The notes: generated by a model not told the origin, from the letters alone. 64,000 nt of DNA from Opitutales bacterium (GCA_017531845.1 JAFXKI010000011.1:124001-188000); one strand, 5' to 3'. Numbered from the stretch's first letter, positions 27,766 through 37,778 are shown. A program made the numbers and translations.

Positions 27766-28854
27766 TCAATGATGCGCGTTCCCCGCGTTGCGGTCAAGCG
27801 GATTTTTCAAAAGAAGCGGCAACCATTTTCTGTGCGGTCCGGAAAGCGTCAATTTTTCCGATTCCGAGATTTTCACACGAAATATTTCGGATTGTATGCC
27901 GGAAAACGATTTTTCCAGGCGAGCGACGGATTTTTCGGGGACGTGCAAAAAACGCTCCGTGATAGCTTCGTTGGCAATCCCGCGCCTACCTTCGAAAATT
28001 TGCGTCCATTTGGCGGAGGCTTTCGGGAACGGCGAAAAATCCTCCGCGCGCGGAAATTCGCAAAGATTTTTCAAACGCCGCGTTCCCGCCGTGTTACGCA
28101 CGAGTAAAATTTCATCTCCGATCCGGCACCATAAGCGCACGACTTCGACTTTTTTCGTTGTTTTCGGCAAAAACCGCGGAAGCAGAGTTTCAATTCCGCG
28201 TTCCCGAGCCCGGCAAAAACGCGCCGCCGGACAAATTTCGCACTTCGGGGAGTGCTTCGTGCAAATCAATGCCCCGAGCTCCATCATCGCCTCGTTGTGA
28301 TCGCCGGGATTCTCGCTGTCGAGCAAAGCATCTGCAAGCCCGGCAAACGCCGTTGCCGCCGATGCACTGTCGCGAAAAACATTTTCATTCCCGCTTAACC
28401 GCGCGAGAATACGCACGACATTCCCGTCGACGACGGCGGCGGGAATGCCCTGCGAAATACTCGCGATCGCCGCCGCCGTATACGCGCCGATTCCCTTAAA
28501 ATCACGCCATTCTTCCACGCTTTGAGGGATGTGCTTTTCTGCAACAATCCGCTTTGCAACGCCGAGCAGATTTTTCGCACGGGAATAATATCCGAGCCCT
28601 TCCCACGCGCGGAGCACCTCTGATTCGTCCGCCTGCGCCAGAGCGTCAAACCCGCTCCACTTTTGTATCCAATTTTCAAAATACGGAATTACGGTATCGA
28701 CTTGCGTTTGCTGGAGCATGAACTCTGAAACGACCGTGCGGTAAACGGAGCGTTCCCGCCGCCACGGCATTTGGCGGCGTTCCCGCAAAAACCATTCACG
28801 GAGAGCGGCACGAAATTCGTCGGCACGCGCGGCAAGCAGCAATGTCATCGGCAT
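27766..28854 (-). CDS. mutY: A/G-specific adenine DNA glycosylase
   Basis: A 362-residue repair enzyme removing adenine mispaired with 8-oxoguanine. FMLQQTQVDTVIPYF contains the catalytic region, GIGAYTAAAI is the helix-hairpin-helix, VDGNVVRIL holds the catalytic aspartate, and CTKHSPKCEICPAARFC is the iron-sulfur C-x6-C-x2-C-x5-C loop. A C-terminal MutT-like domain (about 235-345) reads 8-oxoG. It may be cotranscribed with the upstream CNNM gene. Confidence 0.95.
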   Translation of the reverse strand: MPMTLLLAARADEFRAALREWFLRERRQMPWRRERSVYRTVVSEFMLQQTQVDTVIPYFENWIQKWSGFDALAQADESEVLRAWEGLGYYSRAKNLLGVAKRIVAEKHIPQSVEEWRDFKGIGAYTAAAIASISQGIPAAVVDGNVVRILARLSGNENVFRDSASAATAFAGLADALLDSENPGDHNEAMMELGALICTKHSPKCEICPAARFCRARERGIETLLPRFLPKTTKKVEVVRLWCRIGDEILLVRNTAGTRRLKNLCEFPRAEDFSPFPKASAKWTQIFEGRRGIANEAITERFLHVPEKSVARLEKSFSGIQSEIFRVKISESEKLTLSGPHRKWLPLLLKNPLDRNAGNAHH

Positions 28855-28870
28855 TTTTCTGCTGGGGAAA

Positions 28871-30238
28871 CTATTCTTCGCCTTCCGCTTCTTCCTGCGT
28901 TTGCTCTACCGGATGTTCCGTTTCCCATTTACGCGTGATCAGCAAGCGTTTCAGCGATCCTGCCGGTGTTTCCAGCGGAATGATTTCGTAATCGGCGATG
29001 CGCAGTTTTTCACCGCGCTTCGGCAAGCGGAATCCGTGCTCGAACTTGATCCATTCCGCGACGGTGCGCGTGCTGTTTCCCTCCCATTCGAGAGTCCAGC
29101 CGGTTTCCGCTTCAAGCTCGTGCATTGAAAGCGTTCCCGCAACCACGATGCTATCGGGCGTTTGCTCAAAAATTTCCTTTTGGTCAGTATCAAATTCATC
29201 ACGAATATCGCCGACAATTTCTTCGAGAACGTCTTCAAAACTGATTAAACCGAGGGTCCTTCCCTCGTCGTTGACGACGAGCGCGAGGTGATTTTGCGAA
29301 AGGCGCAAACGTTCCAGCACATCGGCGATGGGCATTTCCGGCGGGAACGTCAGCATTTCGCGCAAGAGCGGTTTTATCGGCGTATCTTTGCCGAGAGCCT
29401 GAATCTGCCAAAGCCATTCCCGCATCATCAAAATACCGACAGGCTTGTCCAAATCGCCGTCAAAAACCGGATAGCGCGAATGCCCGGTGCTTTGCGCAAT
29501 GCGCAAGTTTTCCTGCGGAGCGGCGTTGCTCCAAAGCGCGTTTATTTCGTCGCGCGGAAGCATAATTTCCGAAACGCGCGTATCGCGTAAGCGCAGGGAG
29601 CGCAGCATCAGGCGGTTCACAAGAATATCCGCCGAGTGAGTGTGGCGGGAATGCGACAGCACGTATTCCATTTCCTCCGGAGAAAACCCGTGTGCGCCCT
29701 CGCCTGCCGGGTGAATCCCGATTTTGCGCAGGAAAAAATTTGCCGTTCCGTTGAGTGCCCAAATAAACGGAAACAGCAATTTGTGAAAAATCATCAACGG
29801 GAGCGCGACCGAGAGGGAGGTTTTTTTCGGATACTGAATTGCGAGCGATTTCGGAGCCAATTCGCCGAAGACAATGTGCAAAAACGTGATTAATGCAAAC
29901 GCTACGGCAAACGAGATTCCGGTGATTTCCGACGGATCTGTAATGCCGATTTTTTCCAAAACCGGAGCCAAGCGGTGCGCGACAAAGGGCTCGCCGACCC
30001 AGCCCAACCCGAGCGATGCGAGCGTGATTCCGAGTTGCGTTGCCGAAAGCATCGAGTCTAAATGCTCCGTCGCGCGAATCGCCGAGCGCACGCGCACGCC
30101 GCCCTCTTTTTCCAAGGGATAAAGCTGGCTCGACCGCACTTTTACGAGTGCAAATTCCGCCGCGACAAAAAAACCGTTGGCGAAAACAAGCAGAAGCACC
30201 ACCAATGCTTCCACGATAATCTCTAAAAATTCCGGCAT
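28871..30238 (-). CDS. CNNM/CorC (HlyC) family membrane protein with CBS pair
   Basis: A 455-residue protein: N-terminal DUF21/CNNM membrane domain (ALVVLLLVFANGFFVAAEFALVK), two CBS domains (from about 205, RVSEIMLPRDEINAL and LTFPPEMPIADVLERLRLSQ) and the C-terminal CorC_HlyC domain (about 375-440). Relatives are linked to magnesium or cobalt export and salt tolerance; older names call them haemolysins. The start at 30238 (MPEFLEIIVEAL) puts the first helix at the N terminus; 35 upstream codons are basic and atypical. Confidence 0.9.
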   Translation of the reverse strand: MPEFLEIIVEALVVLLLVFANGFFVAAEFALVKVRSSQLYPLEKEGGVRVRSAIRATEHLDSMLSATQLGITLASLGLGWVGEPFVAHRLAPVLEKIGITDPSEITGISFAVAFALITFLHIVFGELAPKSLAIQYPKKTSLSVALPLMIFHKLLFPFIWALNGTANFFLRKIGIHPAGEGAHGFSPEEMEYVLSHSRHTHSADILVNRLMLRSLRLRDTRVSEIMLPRDEINALWSNAAPQENLRIAQSTGHSRYPVFDGDLDKPVGILMMREWLWQIQALGKDTPIKPLLREMLTFPPEMPIADVLERLRLSQNHLALVVNDEGRTLGLISFEDVLEEIVGDIRDEFDTDQKEIFEQTPDSIVVAGTLSMHELEAETGWTLEWEGNSTRTVAEWIKFEHGFRLPKRGEKLRIADYEIIPLETPAGSLKRLLITRKWETEHPVEQTQEEAEGEE

Positions 30239-30375
30239 AAACTGATGTAAAAAAGATGACGTTCCCGCGCTAAACGTCAAGTGCGCTTTCTCGAAAGGGA
30301 GCGCCGGTTTTTCACGTTTACGGGGCAATCTCCGGTTTGCCAAATTTTGCGAAGCCGTGTAGAGTTTTCCCCTGC

Positions 30376-31266
30376 ATGCAAGCCGAATCCTCTAATGTTT
30401 TTTTTCAAAAAATCGCCTGCGCGCGCGGGAACGTCATCGCAACGCCCTGTCGGTTTTCACCCTCCCAATGGAAAAACGGGAATCTGATTTTTATCACGCC
30501 GGAAAACCTGTCGCTTGAAAAAACGGTTTTTGAAAATCTTTCAATGCCGTTGGCGATGGCGGGAACGCCGTGGGAAATTGCGAGGGAACGCATTTTCGCC
30601 GAGTTGCGTTTCTGGTTCGGGGAAAAAGACGCGGAAACGTTCTCCCCGATTCGTGCAAATGAGCTTTCGCTTGAAGAACGTTCCCGCCTGCTGTTTGCGT
30701 GCGCCTGCGCGGCGAACCTTCACGCGCACGCAGTCGCCGTCTCCGAGTCCGTTTCGCTTTCCGACAAACTTTTCAAAATGCTGAAATCCCGCGCAGAGCA
30801 CGACGCATTTTCTCTCGTCCTCGAAAATCCGCCGGCGGATTATTTTCTCCAAGCAGACGAAATTTTCATCTCCGGTGCAGGCATTCCCAACTTATTCATC
30901 GGGAAAATCCTCGGAACCGGCGCAGGAGAATTTTTCGCGGAAACACCTTCGGGAACACAAATTCACGGAAAACTTTGCGGAACGCTTCCGGAAGAAATCC
31001 CCGAAGGTGCCGACGTGAATATTTTCCTTCCTCCGGAAATTCTCCGCATCGACGCGTTCCCGCCGGAAGAAAATTTTTTCGAGCTCGGAGAAGGCGGCGA
31101 AATCTTCTTCGACGGACATTTGCATTTTCGTGAATTCAAGCTTCGCGGGAACGCTGCCGTTTTGCGCGCCGCCGCCACGCAGCGACAGTCGCTCGAAACG
31201 GCAGACACCGGCACGCCTTACGCATGGTTTTTCCCCGAAGACGCGCTTGGATTTTTTAATTGGTAG
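30376..31266 (+). CDS. Degenerate ABC-ATPase/TOBE-like protein lacking the P-loop
   Basis: A 296-residue protein not confidently assigned. Its layout resembles a sugar-type ABC ATPase: LIFITPENLSLEKTVFENLS recalls the Q-loop region, ELSLEERSRLLFACACAANL the signature helix, AVAVSES the Walker B strand, HDAFSLVLENPPADYFLQAD the switch region, and the final 110 residues (GKLCGTLPEEIPEGADVNIF) a TOBE-like fold. But there is no GxxGxGKS/T, no LSGGQ and no catalytic glutamate. It may be a decayed ATPase or a regulatory relative. The ATG at 30376 is chosen as the first in frame after the promoter-like spacer. Confidence 0.6.
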   Translation: MQAESSNVFFQKIACARGNVIATPCRFSPSQWKNGNLIFITPENLSLEKTVFENLSMPLAMAGTPWEIARERIFAELRFWFGEKDAETFSPIRANELSLEERSRLLFACACAANLHAHAVAVSESVSLSDKLFKMLKSRAEHDAFSLVLENPPADYFLQADEIFISGAGIPNLFIGKILGTGAGEFFAETPSGTQIHGKLCGTLPEEIPEGADVNIFLPPEILRIDAFPPEENFFELGEGGEIFFDGHLHFREFKLRGNAAVLRAAATQRQSLETADTGTPYAWFFPEDALGFFNW

Positions 31267-31406
31267 CCGGTGACCGGGAACCGGGAGCTCGTATTCTTTA
31301 ATCTCTAATTTCCGAGCGAACTCTCGAAAAATCTTCAAAGAACGAATTTACGGGAGAAAACCATTAAAGATTCGACTTTACGCACAATTCACGGTGTTTT
31401 ATACGC

Positions 31407-32126
31407 ATGTCAAATCAGATGAAAAATCGTTTTTCTCAAAAAAAACCGGCGGGCGACGACCGCAACCTCGTACTCGTTGACGACGACTTTCAGGATGCGG
31501 ATTTCGAAGATCGCGTTTGGCTTTTTTGGCAACGCCACGGCAAACGCACCGTTGCAGCCGGCGTTACGCTGTTTCTTGCCATCATAGCGGCGATCGTTTA
31601 CGTGCAAGTCGGGAAAATGCGTGTCGCCGCCATGGAAGCGGAATACGCGAAGACGGAAACCGCCGAACAAAAGCTCGCTTTCGCTAAAGCGCACGAATCC
31701 GACCCGATTGCGGGAACAGCTTATTTCGCTGTCGGCACTGAATTTTCTGAAGCCGGAAAATTCGCCGAAGCCGCCGAAGCCTTTGTAAATGCCGCTCGCG
31801 TGTTCTCCGGCAAAGAAGAATTTAACACGATGCAAAGCCGCGCGAACGTCGCTTTCGCCGCTGCCCTTGCACGCACGGGAACGCCGGAAAACATCGCTTC
31901 GGCAAAAGACGAGCTGAAAAAACTCGCAAACGCGACCACCGCAGATCCGCTCTATCGCGGACAGGCAATGTATGAACTCGCCGTCGCCGCTCTTGCGGAA
32001 AACAATTTCGACGAAGCTCGGCTTTGGATTAACGAAATGGATCGCTCTCTCGAACCGACCAACTTCTGGCAGGAACGCAAACGCGCACTCCTCACTCTCG
32101 AACCGCAACTCGTTTTGAAAAATTAA
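31407..32126 (+). CDS. YfgM-like membrane-anchored tetratricopeptide protein
   Basis: A 239-residue protein: a charged N terminus, one membrane helix (about 49-69, TVAAGVTLFLAIIAAIVYVQ), then a periplasmic helical-repeat domain with TPR-like segments such as FSEAGKFAEAAEAFVNAARV and LAENNFDEARLWINEM. The order matches YfgM/ancillary SecYEG proteins, which help secreted proteins. M5 at 31419 is an alternative start. A hairpin follows before the ABC operon. Confidence 0.75.
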   Translation: MSNQMKNRFSQKKPAGDDRNLVLVDDDFQDADFEDRVWLFWQRHGKRTVAAGVTLFLAIIAAIVYVQVGKMRVAAMEAEYAKTETAEQKLAFAKAHESDPIAGTAYFAVGTEFSEAGKFAEAAEAFVNAARVFSGKEEFNTMQSRANVAFAAALARTGTPENIASAKDELKKLANATTADPLYRGQAMYELAVAALAENNFDEARLWINEMDRSLEPTNFWQERKRALLTLEPQLVLKN

Positions 32127-32141
32127 CAAAAAACGCTTTCG

Positions 32142-32172
32142 GCGGGAACGCCTCTCTCCCGTTCCCGCCGTG
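32142..32172 (+). terminator. Hairpin of inverted octamers after the YfgM-like gene
   Basis: GGCGGGAACG pairs perfectly with CGTTCCCGCC around a nine-base loop, followed by GTGAAAAAA and no T tract. It may be a stem-only or attenuating terminator. Both arms are copies of the window-wide octamer in opposite orientation. Confidence 0.6.
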
Positions 32173-32186
32173 AAAAAATCCCCGCT

Positions 32187-33173
32187 ATGCCCTCCGCCTC
32201 TGACACGCCCGTCGTTCCCGCCATTGAAGTTTGCCGCCTCAATAAAACATTCGGGAGCTATCGCGCCGTTTCCGACGTCTCGTTTACCGTGATGCCGGGC
32301 GAAATTGTCGGCTTCCTCGGCCCGAACGGTGCCGGGAAATCGACAACGATGCGCATTCTTGCCGGCTTAACGCAAGCCGACAGCGGAAACGCAAGCCTCT
32401 GCGGCGTTCCCGTCGCAACAGAATCGCTCGAAGCTAAACGGCACCTGGGCTACATGCCGGAAAACAATCCGCTCCCGGAAGAACTGCGCGTCATCGAATA
32501 TTTGCGCTGGCGAGCAAAACTTAAAAACGTGCCGCGCAAGGAAATCGCCTCCCGAGTAGAAGCCGTTATGCGAGCCTGCGACCTTGCACGCAAGGCGCGG
32601 CGCAAGCTCATCGGAACGCTTTCCAAAGGCTTTCGCCAACGCGTCGGCATCGCGGATGCGCTTTTGTCCGAGCCGGACGTCATCATTTTGGACGAGCCCA
32701 CCATCGGGCTCGACCCACATCAGATTCTCGGAATCCGCGCCCTCATCCGCTCCTTGCGGGAACGCAAGGCAGTGCTTATTTCCAGCCATATTTTGCCGGA
32801 AATAGAAAACGTGTGCGACCGCGTCATCATTATCAACGGCGGGCGCATCGTCGCCTCGGGAACGCCGGAAGAACTGCGTAAGGAATTTATCCTTTCCCGC
32901 TCATTCATCACGGAAACCGACGCGCCGCGCGAAAAAATTTCCGAAGTCCTCGGCACGGAAAAGCTCACGCAAACAGATACGGAAACACCGAATGTCTCCG
33001 AAATGACAACATGGGAAGCCACCATTCCCGCAGAACGGGAATTTTCCGCAGAGACAGCAATCGCCGCTCTCATTGCCGACGGATTCAAAGTCCGCGAATT
33101 TCAGGAAAAAAAACCGAGCTTGGAAGACATCTTTATCGCCGCCACCAAGCGCAGCTACGACATTAAGGGATGA
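32187..33173 (+). CDS. ABC transporter ATP-binding protein, GldA-like
   Basis: A 328-residue ATPase: Walker A LGPNGAGKST, signature LSKGFRQRVG, Walker B VIILDEPTIGLDP and switch histidine in SSHIL. The C-terminal extension (about 230-328) ends with LEDIFIAATK, typical of ATPases for ABC-2 permeases. The following three genes, a permease, a GldG-like protein and a DUF4340 protein, form the cluster also known from gliding bacteria but widespread elsewhere. Its stop overlaps the permease start by 4 bases. What the complex moves is unknown. Confidence 0.9.
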   Translation: MPSASDTPVVPAIEVCRLNKTFGSYRAVSDVSFTVMPGEIVGFLGPNGAGKSTTMRILAGLTQADSGNASLCGVPVATESLEAKRHLGYMPENNPLPEELRVIEYLRWRAKLKNVPRKEIASRVEAVMRACDLARKARRKLIGTLSKGFRQRVGIADALLSEPDVIILDEPTIGLDPHQILGIRALIRSLRERKAVLISSHILPEIENVCDRVIIINGGRIVASGTPEELRKEFILSRSFITETDAPREKISEVLGTEKLTQTDTETPNVSEMTTWEATIPAEREFSAETAIAALIADGFKVREFQEKKPSLEDIFIAATKRSYDIKG

Positions 33174-33937
33174 AACACTTTCTGACTATTTTCAAATACG
33201 AACTGCGCATGCTGTTCATCTCCCCGGCGACCTACGTCGCGGGAACGATTTTCCTCGCCCTAATGGGCGGGCTCTACTGGCTGGCGTTGCAACGCTCCGC
33301 CGTCGGCTCGCTCGGCGATGCGCTTCCCGTAGAAGTTTATTTTCAACTTTTCTTTGTGCCGCTGCTGATTCTCGTTCCGCTGATTACGATGCGCTCTTTT
33401 GCGGAAGAACGCCGGACGGGAACGCTCGGCGCGCTGATGACGACGCCTACCGGGTCGCTCGCCATCGTGCTCGGAAAATTCTTTGCCGCTTACGCGCTTT
33501 ACATCTTTCTTTGGGGATTGGCGTTGGCGTTCCCGGTTTCCGCGTGGATTATGCTGAAGGATTTGTATCCGGATCCGCGCCTGCTCGCGGCAGGCTCTCT
33601 ACTCGGCGGTGCGGTTTTTGTCGCGCTCAGCGGTTTGCTCTATATTTCCGTCGGAATTTTGGCGAGCTCTCTCACGCGCTCAATGCTCGTCGCCGGATTG
33701 CTGACAAGCTGCATTCTCTTCATTCTCGTCGTTTCCGGGGGCGTGCTTCAGCTTTTACCGTTAGAAAATTACGAATCGCTTTCCGGTTTGCGAGATTTGG
33801 TGGACTACCTCTCCACTTTCCGCCATTTGGAAAACTTTTCGCGAGGACTGATCGACACAAGACCCTTTTTCCTGTTTGCAAGCGGCACCCTGCTTGCGCT
33901 CGGGCTCACCGCAATTAACATCGAATCCAAGGCGTAG
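33170..33937 (+). CDS. ABC-2 type permease, GldF-like
   Basis: A 255-residue protein with six hydrophobic segments, including LALMGGLYWLALQ, FFVPLLILVPLITMRSFAEE and LLTSCILFILVVSGGVLQL. The RSFAEERRTGTLGALMTTP motif is the ABC-2 coupling region. It overlaps the ATPase gene by 4 bases, so the two are translationally coupled and likely form one transporter. Confidence 0.88.
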   Translation: MKHFLTIFKYELRMLFISPATYVAGTIFLALMGGLYWLALQRSAVGSLGDALPVEVYFQLFFVPLLILVPLITMRSFAEERRTGTLGALMTTPTGSLAIVLGKFFAAYALYIFLWGLALAFPVSAWIMLKDLYPDPRLLAAGSLLGGAVFVALSGLLYISVGILASSLTRSMLVAGLLTSCILFILVVSGGVLQLLPLENYESLSGLRDLVDYLSTFRHLENFSRGLIDTRPFFLFASGTLLALGLTAINIESKA

Positions 33938-33946
33938 GAAAACATC

Positions 33947-35548
33947 ATGAGCAAAAAACCGTCTTTGTTTTCGCTGAAAGATTTCCGTGGCGTGCGTTTC
34001 CTCGGAAGGCTCAACCGCCTCGCCCAAGCCCTTCTCGCGCTCGCACTCCTTTTCGGGCTGAACTATCTCGCTTCCTTGCCAACGTATTACAAACGCTGGG
34101 ATTTGGATTTTGAAAATCGCCACGGTATTTGGCCGGAAACACGTGCTCAATTAAACGAATTGGCAAAAAAAGCGCCGGAAAGCACTTCCGCGGAAAATCC
34201 CTGGGTGCGCCTCATCGTGACGCTTCAGCCGCCGACGGCGGGAACGCCGCCGGAGCAGGCTTCCGCCGTCGCGTTGTTGCACAAACAAATTTCCCGCCTT
34301 GTCGACGATTTTAAATACGAGGCATTGCAAACGCGCCGCCCGGACTGGATTCGATTCGAAACGGCAGATTTGGTCAAAAACACGCGCCTGAATCGCGAAC
34401 TCGAAAAATTCGGCACGCTCCCGACCAATACCGCCATCATCGTTCTTTGCGACAACAACTGCCGCACCATTTCTTCCGACGAACTTCTGAAACTCCGCCC
34501 CGGCGAACGAGGAAGCGAACCGATGATCGACGGTTTTCGCGGAGAAGAAGCCATCATGTCGGCAATTCTCAGCGTAACCGACGGCGTTTCCCCTATCGCC
34601 TACTTCCTCACCGGGAACGGGGAGCTCAGTATCGATAGCAGCAACCGCGGCTACGGACTATCGTCTTTTGCTCAGGCTCTCCGCACCCGGCACATTCGCA
34701 CGCAAACGCTGGAGCTTTCGTTGCTTCCGGACGTTCCCGCCGATGCCTCTCTCGTAATCATCGCCGATCCCCGCATCCCGATTTCCTCTCAAACGGAAGA
34801 AAAACTCTCCCGCTACTTGCGGGAACGCAACGGGCGCATTCTCGCCATGATCGGACCGGGAACGGAAGGCGGGTTGGAAAATCTGTTTTTCGACTGGGGA
34901 CTTACGCTTCAAGACGTTTTCGTTGTCGAAAATTCTCCGCAATGCCTTCTTTCCGACGGTAACTACGCCGTGCGCAACTTCCCCGGGAAAATACACAAAA
35001 CGGCGGAAATTCTCGCTGCGCTGAACTTGCCGATTATCGCGTCTCAATTCCGCTCCGTCGAAGAAGATTTGGGAGCCAAAGAAGATCGCACCCGCACGGT
35101 AACACCGCTGTTTTTCTCCTCTTACTCGCAGGGCGGCGGGCTTCCGACAAGTTGGGGCGAACGCGACTACCGCACACCTCCCTACAAATTCGATGTCATT
35201 CGCGGAGACATCGACGGTCCCGTCCCGCTCGGTGTCGCTTCCGAACGCACGGCGGGAACGCGCCTCGGCGTAAGCATTCCCGGCGGGCGCCTCGTCGTTA
35301 TCGGCTCGGGAGATATTGCTACAAACGCGCTGTTTGAAGACGGAGGAAATAAGCCCTTCCTGCTCAACACCGTCAATTGGCTGATCGACCGAGATGTCAT
35401 GATGAACATTCCGCCGCGACCTATTTCGGAATTCCGGCTGAAAGCAACACCGCCGGATCTTGCTCACGTCGGCTGGAATTTTGTATTTTTCCCTGCCGGG
35501 CTCGCACTTTTCGGGCTTCTCGTTTCCTATTGGAGAAAACGAATCTAA
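33947..35548 (+). CDS. GldG-like ABC-associated membrane protein
   Basis: A 533-residue protein with an N-terminal membrane helix (about 23-44), a long periplasmic region and a C-terminal helix (about 508-528, FVFFPAGLALFGLLVSY). PIAYFLTGNGELSID and LVIIADPRIPISSQTEEKLS are typical of the GldG/uncharacterised ABC transport family with a GATase-like fold. It follows the permease by 9 bases. Confidence 0.85.
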   Translation: MSKKPSLFSLKDFRGVRFLGRLNRLAQALLALALLFGLNYLASLPTYYKRWDLDFENRHGIWPETRAQLNELAKKAPESTSAENPWVRLIVTLQPPTAGTPPEQASAVALLHKQISRLVDDFKYEALQTRRPDWIRFETADLVKNTRLNRELEKFGTLPTNTAIIVLCDNNCRTISSDELLKLRPGERGSEPMIDGFRGEEAIMSAILSVTDGVSPIAYFLTGNGELSIDSSNRGYGLSSFAQALRTRHIRTQTLELSLLPDVPADASLVIIADPRIPISSQTEEKLSRYLRERNGRILAMIGPGTEGGLENLFFDWGLTLQDVFVVENSPQCLLSDGNYAVRNFPGKIHKTAEILAALNLPIIASQFRSVEEDLGAKEDRTRTVTPLFFSSYSQGGGLPTSWGERDYRTPPYKFDVIRGDIDGPVPLGVASERTAGTRLGVSIPGGRLVVIGSGDIATNALFEDGGNKPFLLNTVNWLIDRDVMMNIPPRPISEFRLKATPPDLAHVGWNFVFFPAGLALFGLLVSYWRKRI

Positions 35549-35572
35549 ATCCCTTACTTTTTTAAAAACACC

Positions 35573-37696
35573 ATGCGTTTTAAGCTCACACTTTTTCTCG
35601 TTGTTGCGAATTTGATTACGTTTGCCCTCATTTGGCAAAATTCCGGCGGAGACGCCGAAACGGAAATTTCCGCTCAATCACTTTTCTCCGCCGACATCAC
35701 CGAAATCAACGTCTCGGCTTCCGATGCCAATGCCTCGTTCGCCCTCGAACGGCGGGAACGCGGCTGGTTTTTGAAAAAACCTTTTAGCTGGCGCGCCGAC
35801 GCCTTTGCCGTCAATCGCCTGCTTTCCGAGCTGCGTTTTCTCGACAACAGCCTCGGATTCTCCGTGGAAGAAGTTGCCGGCACCGGAAACACCCTTTCCA
35901 GCTACGGGTTGGAAAATCCCGCCGCTTCCGTTTCCGTAAAAGACTTGGTCGGCACTCACGAGCTTAAAATCGGAAAAACCACGCCGGACGGACGTAGCGT
36001 TTACGTGCTCTCTCCCGACGGGAAACACATCATCCCCGCACCCATTTCTCTCCTTAACGCTATCGCGCAACAACCGAACGAATTCCGCGCGCGGGAAGTT
36101 TTCGGGCTTCGCCCGTATGAAGTTCGTGCCGTAACCGTGCGGACCGCGTTTTCCGGCGGGAACGAACAACGCGTCGGCATCGTCCGCACGCGCGGGAATC
36201 AGCCTACGGAAACCGCAACGTGGCGCTTCGAAACCCCCGTCGCCGCCGATGCCAACGCACAACTCGTTGAAAAGCAGCTCGGCGACCTCACGGCTCTTTC
36301 CTACGTTCGCTTTGTTTCCAACGATGCGACACCGGACGAAAAATTCGGACTCAAAATTCCCGTTTTGCGCTTCACACTTGAATCCGCAAACCGTAGCCGC
36401 ACGCTTCTCATCGGCAATCCCGATCCCGACGACAGCACCGGAAAAACGCTCTTTGCCAAACTCGAAGACAATCCGGCGATTTTCACCGTTCCCGCCGAAA
36501 CCGTCAACGTGTGGAAAACTGCCGCACGCGATTTGCGCGATCCGTATTTCCTGCGCTTCAACCCCGCAAATCTTTCCTCCATTAAAATTCACGACGGGAA
36601 CAAAACCCTCGTGCTTCACCGCCTGAACATTTCCCGCATGGACGCTCCCGCTTCGGAACAACCCGAAAGCCCGGTCGGGGCAATCGTCGAGCCGCGTCCG
36701 GACATTCTGAACGCGGAAACCGGAGCGGCAAGCAATCCGCTCTACAACGCATGGCAAATGCCGGTCGCTCCGGGATCGCTGGTCACGGAAACCGCCAAAG
36801 CCGAACCGCAGGTTGTTGCCAAGTTGGTCGAAGGGCTTCGTGACTTGCGGGCGACACGGGCACCCGGAGCGGAGAACTTTAACCTTTCCGCCGCCCAACG
36901 GCGTCTTTGCGAAGCTTTTGTCGCAGATACAACCACTCCGGAAGACATCGCAGGAATGAAATTTAACACCCCTTTGCGCGTCGTCGATCTTGAATTCATT
37001 CTTCCGAACGGGAAAACGCAAACGCAAACCCTGACAATTGCCCCTGCCGTAGAGAAAGACACGCCCGTTCACGCGCAAGTCGGGACCGCCATTTATTCAA
37101 TCACGCCGGAAATTCTCAACGTTCTCGACGTGCAACCGACGTTTTTCCGGGATCGCAACGTTTACGCGCTACCGGCCGGCGGGAAAATCGTTGCTTTCAA
37201 AATTTTCGAACTTAACAACGGTAAAGAAAATCTTCTCGTCGAAGAAAAATGCCCGGAAAACGAAACGGATTGGTCCGATTTCTTGGAAAAAAATCCCGAG
37301 CCGTATGCCCAAACCTTGGCAAAACTCTTGCGTTCCACGGAAAATGTCGTCGCCGAATCCTACCTGCCGGTACCCTTCTCGCTCGATTTCAAAGATACCT
37401 CCTACCTCGGAATGAACGTTCCCGAGCCTTGGTTTTACAAACTTGAAGTCGACGTCCTTCTTGATGACGGCACCAAAACTACGCCCGGGAAAACCGAAAC
37501 GCTCACATATTACCTCACGCGGCGCCTCGGCGGAACTACGCAAATCGCAGGCGCTCCCGCGCAAAATTGCATTTTCCGCATTCGACAGGATTTTATCGAC
37601 GCGATTCACGCGCTGACGTTTAACCGCTCCGGAATCATTCCGAACATCAGCGCGCCTCCCGCCGCGCCGACACAATTAATTACCCCCGCAAAATAA
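35573..37696 (+). CDS. DUF4340 family protein of the GldG-like cluster
   Basis: A 707-residue protein with an N-terminal anchor (LTLFLVVANLITFALIW), then beta-rich domains. The first, SLFSADITEINVSASDANAS through LKIGKTTPDGRSVYVLS, matches DUF4340, which accompanies GldG-like ABC systems. A second similar module (about 145-330) and a longer divergent C-terminal half follow. It starts 24 bases after the GldG-like gene and closes the operon. Function is unknown. Confidence 0.82.
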   Translation: MRFKLTLFLVVANLITFALIWQNSGGDAETEISAQSLFSADITEINVSASDANASFALERRERGWFLKKPFSWRADAFAVNRLLSELRFLDNSLGFSVEEVAGTGNTLSSYGLENPAASVSVKDLVGTHELKIGKTTPDGRSVYVLSPDGKHIIPAPISLLNAIAQQPNEFRAREVFGLRPYEVRAVTVRTAFSGGNEQRVGIVRTRGNQPTETATWRFETPVAADANAQLVEKQLGDLTALSYVRFVSNDATPDEKFGLKIPVLRFTLESANRSRTLLIGNPDPDDSTGKTLFAKLEDNPAIFTVPAETVNVWKTAARDLRDPYFLRFNPANLSSIKIHDGNKTLVLHRLNISRMDAPASEQPESPVGAIVEPRPDILNAETGAASNPLYNAWQMPVAPGSLVTETAKAEPQVVAKLVEGLRDLRATRAPGAENFNLSAAQRRLCEAFVADTTTPEDIAGMKFNTPLRVVDLEFILPNGKTQTQTLTIAPAVEKDTPVHAQVGTAIYSITPEILNVLDVQPTFFRDRNVYALPAGGKIVAFKIFELNNGKENLLVEEKCPENETDWSDFLEKNPEPYAQTLAKLLRSTENVVAESYLPVPFSLDFKDTSYLGMNVPEPWFYKLEVDVLLDDGTKTTPGKTETLTYYLTRRLGGTTQIAGAPAQNCIFRIRQDFIDAIHALTFNRSGIIPNISAPPAAPTQLITPAK

Positions 37697-37747
37697 AAAA
37701 ATCTGCCGCAGAGCAGGAATTTGCGTTCCCGCCCTGCGGCAGTTTCT
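37693..37747 (+). terminator. Probable terminator of the ABC/DUF4340 operon
   Basis: CTGCCGCAG pairs with CTGCGGCAG around a 22-base loop that carries a CGTTCCCG octamer, followed by a short T-rich stretch. Confidence 0.6.
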
Positions 37748-37778
37748 AAGACATCTGTTTACCTATTTTCACAAAAAC

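Noticed and set aside
32187-37696. Gliding motility operon
   Set aside because: GldA/F/G-like ABC clusters with DUF4340 occur widely in non-gliding bacteria, and no other gld genes are present.
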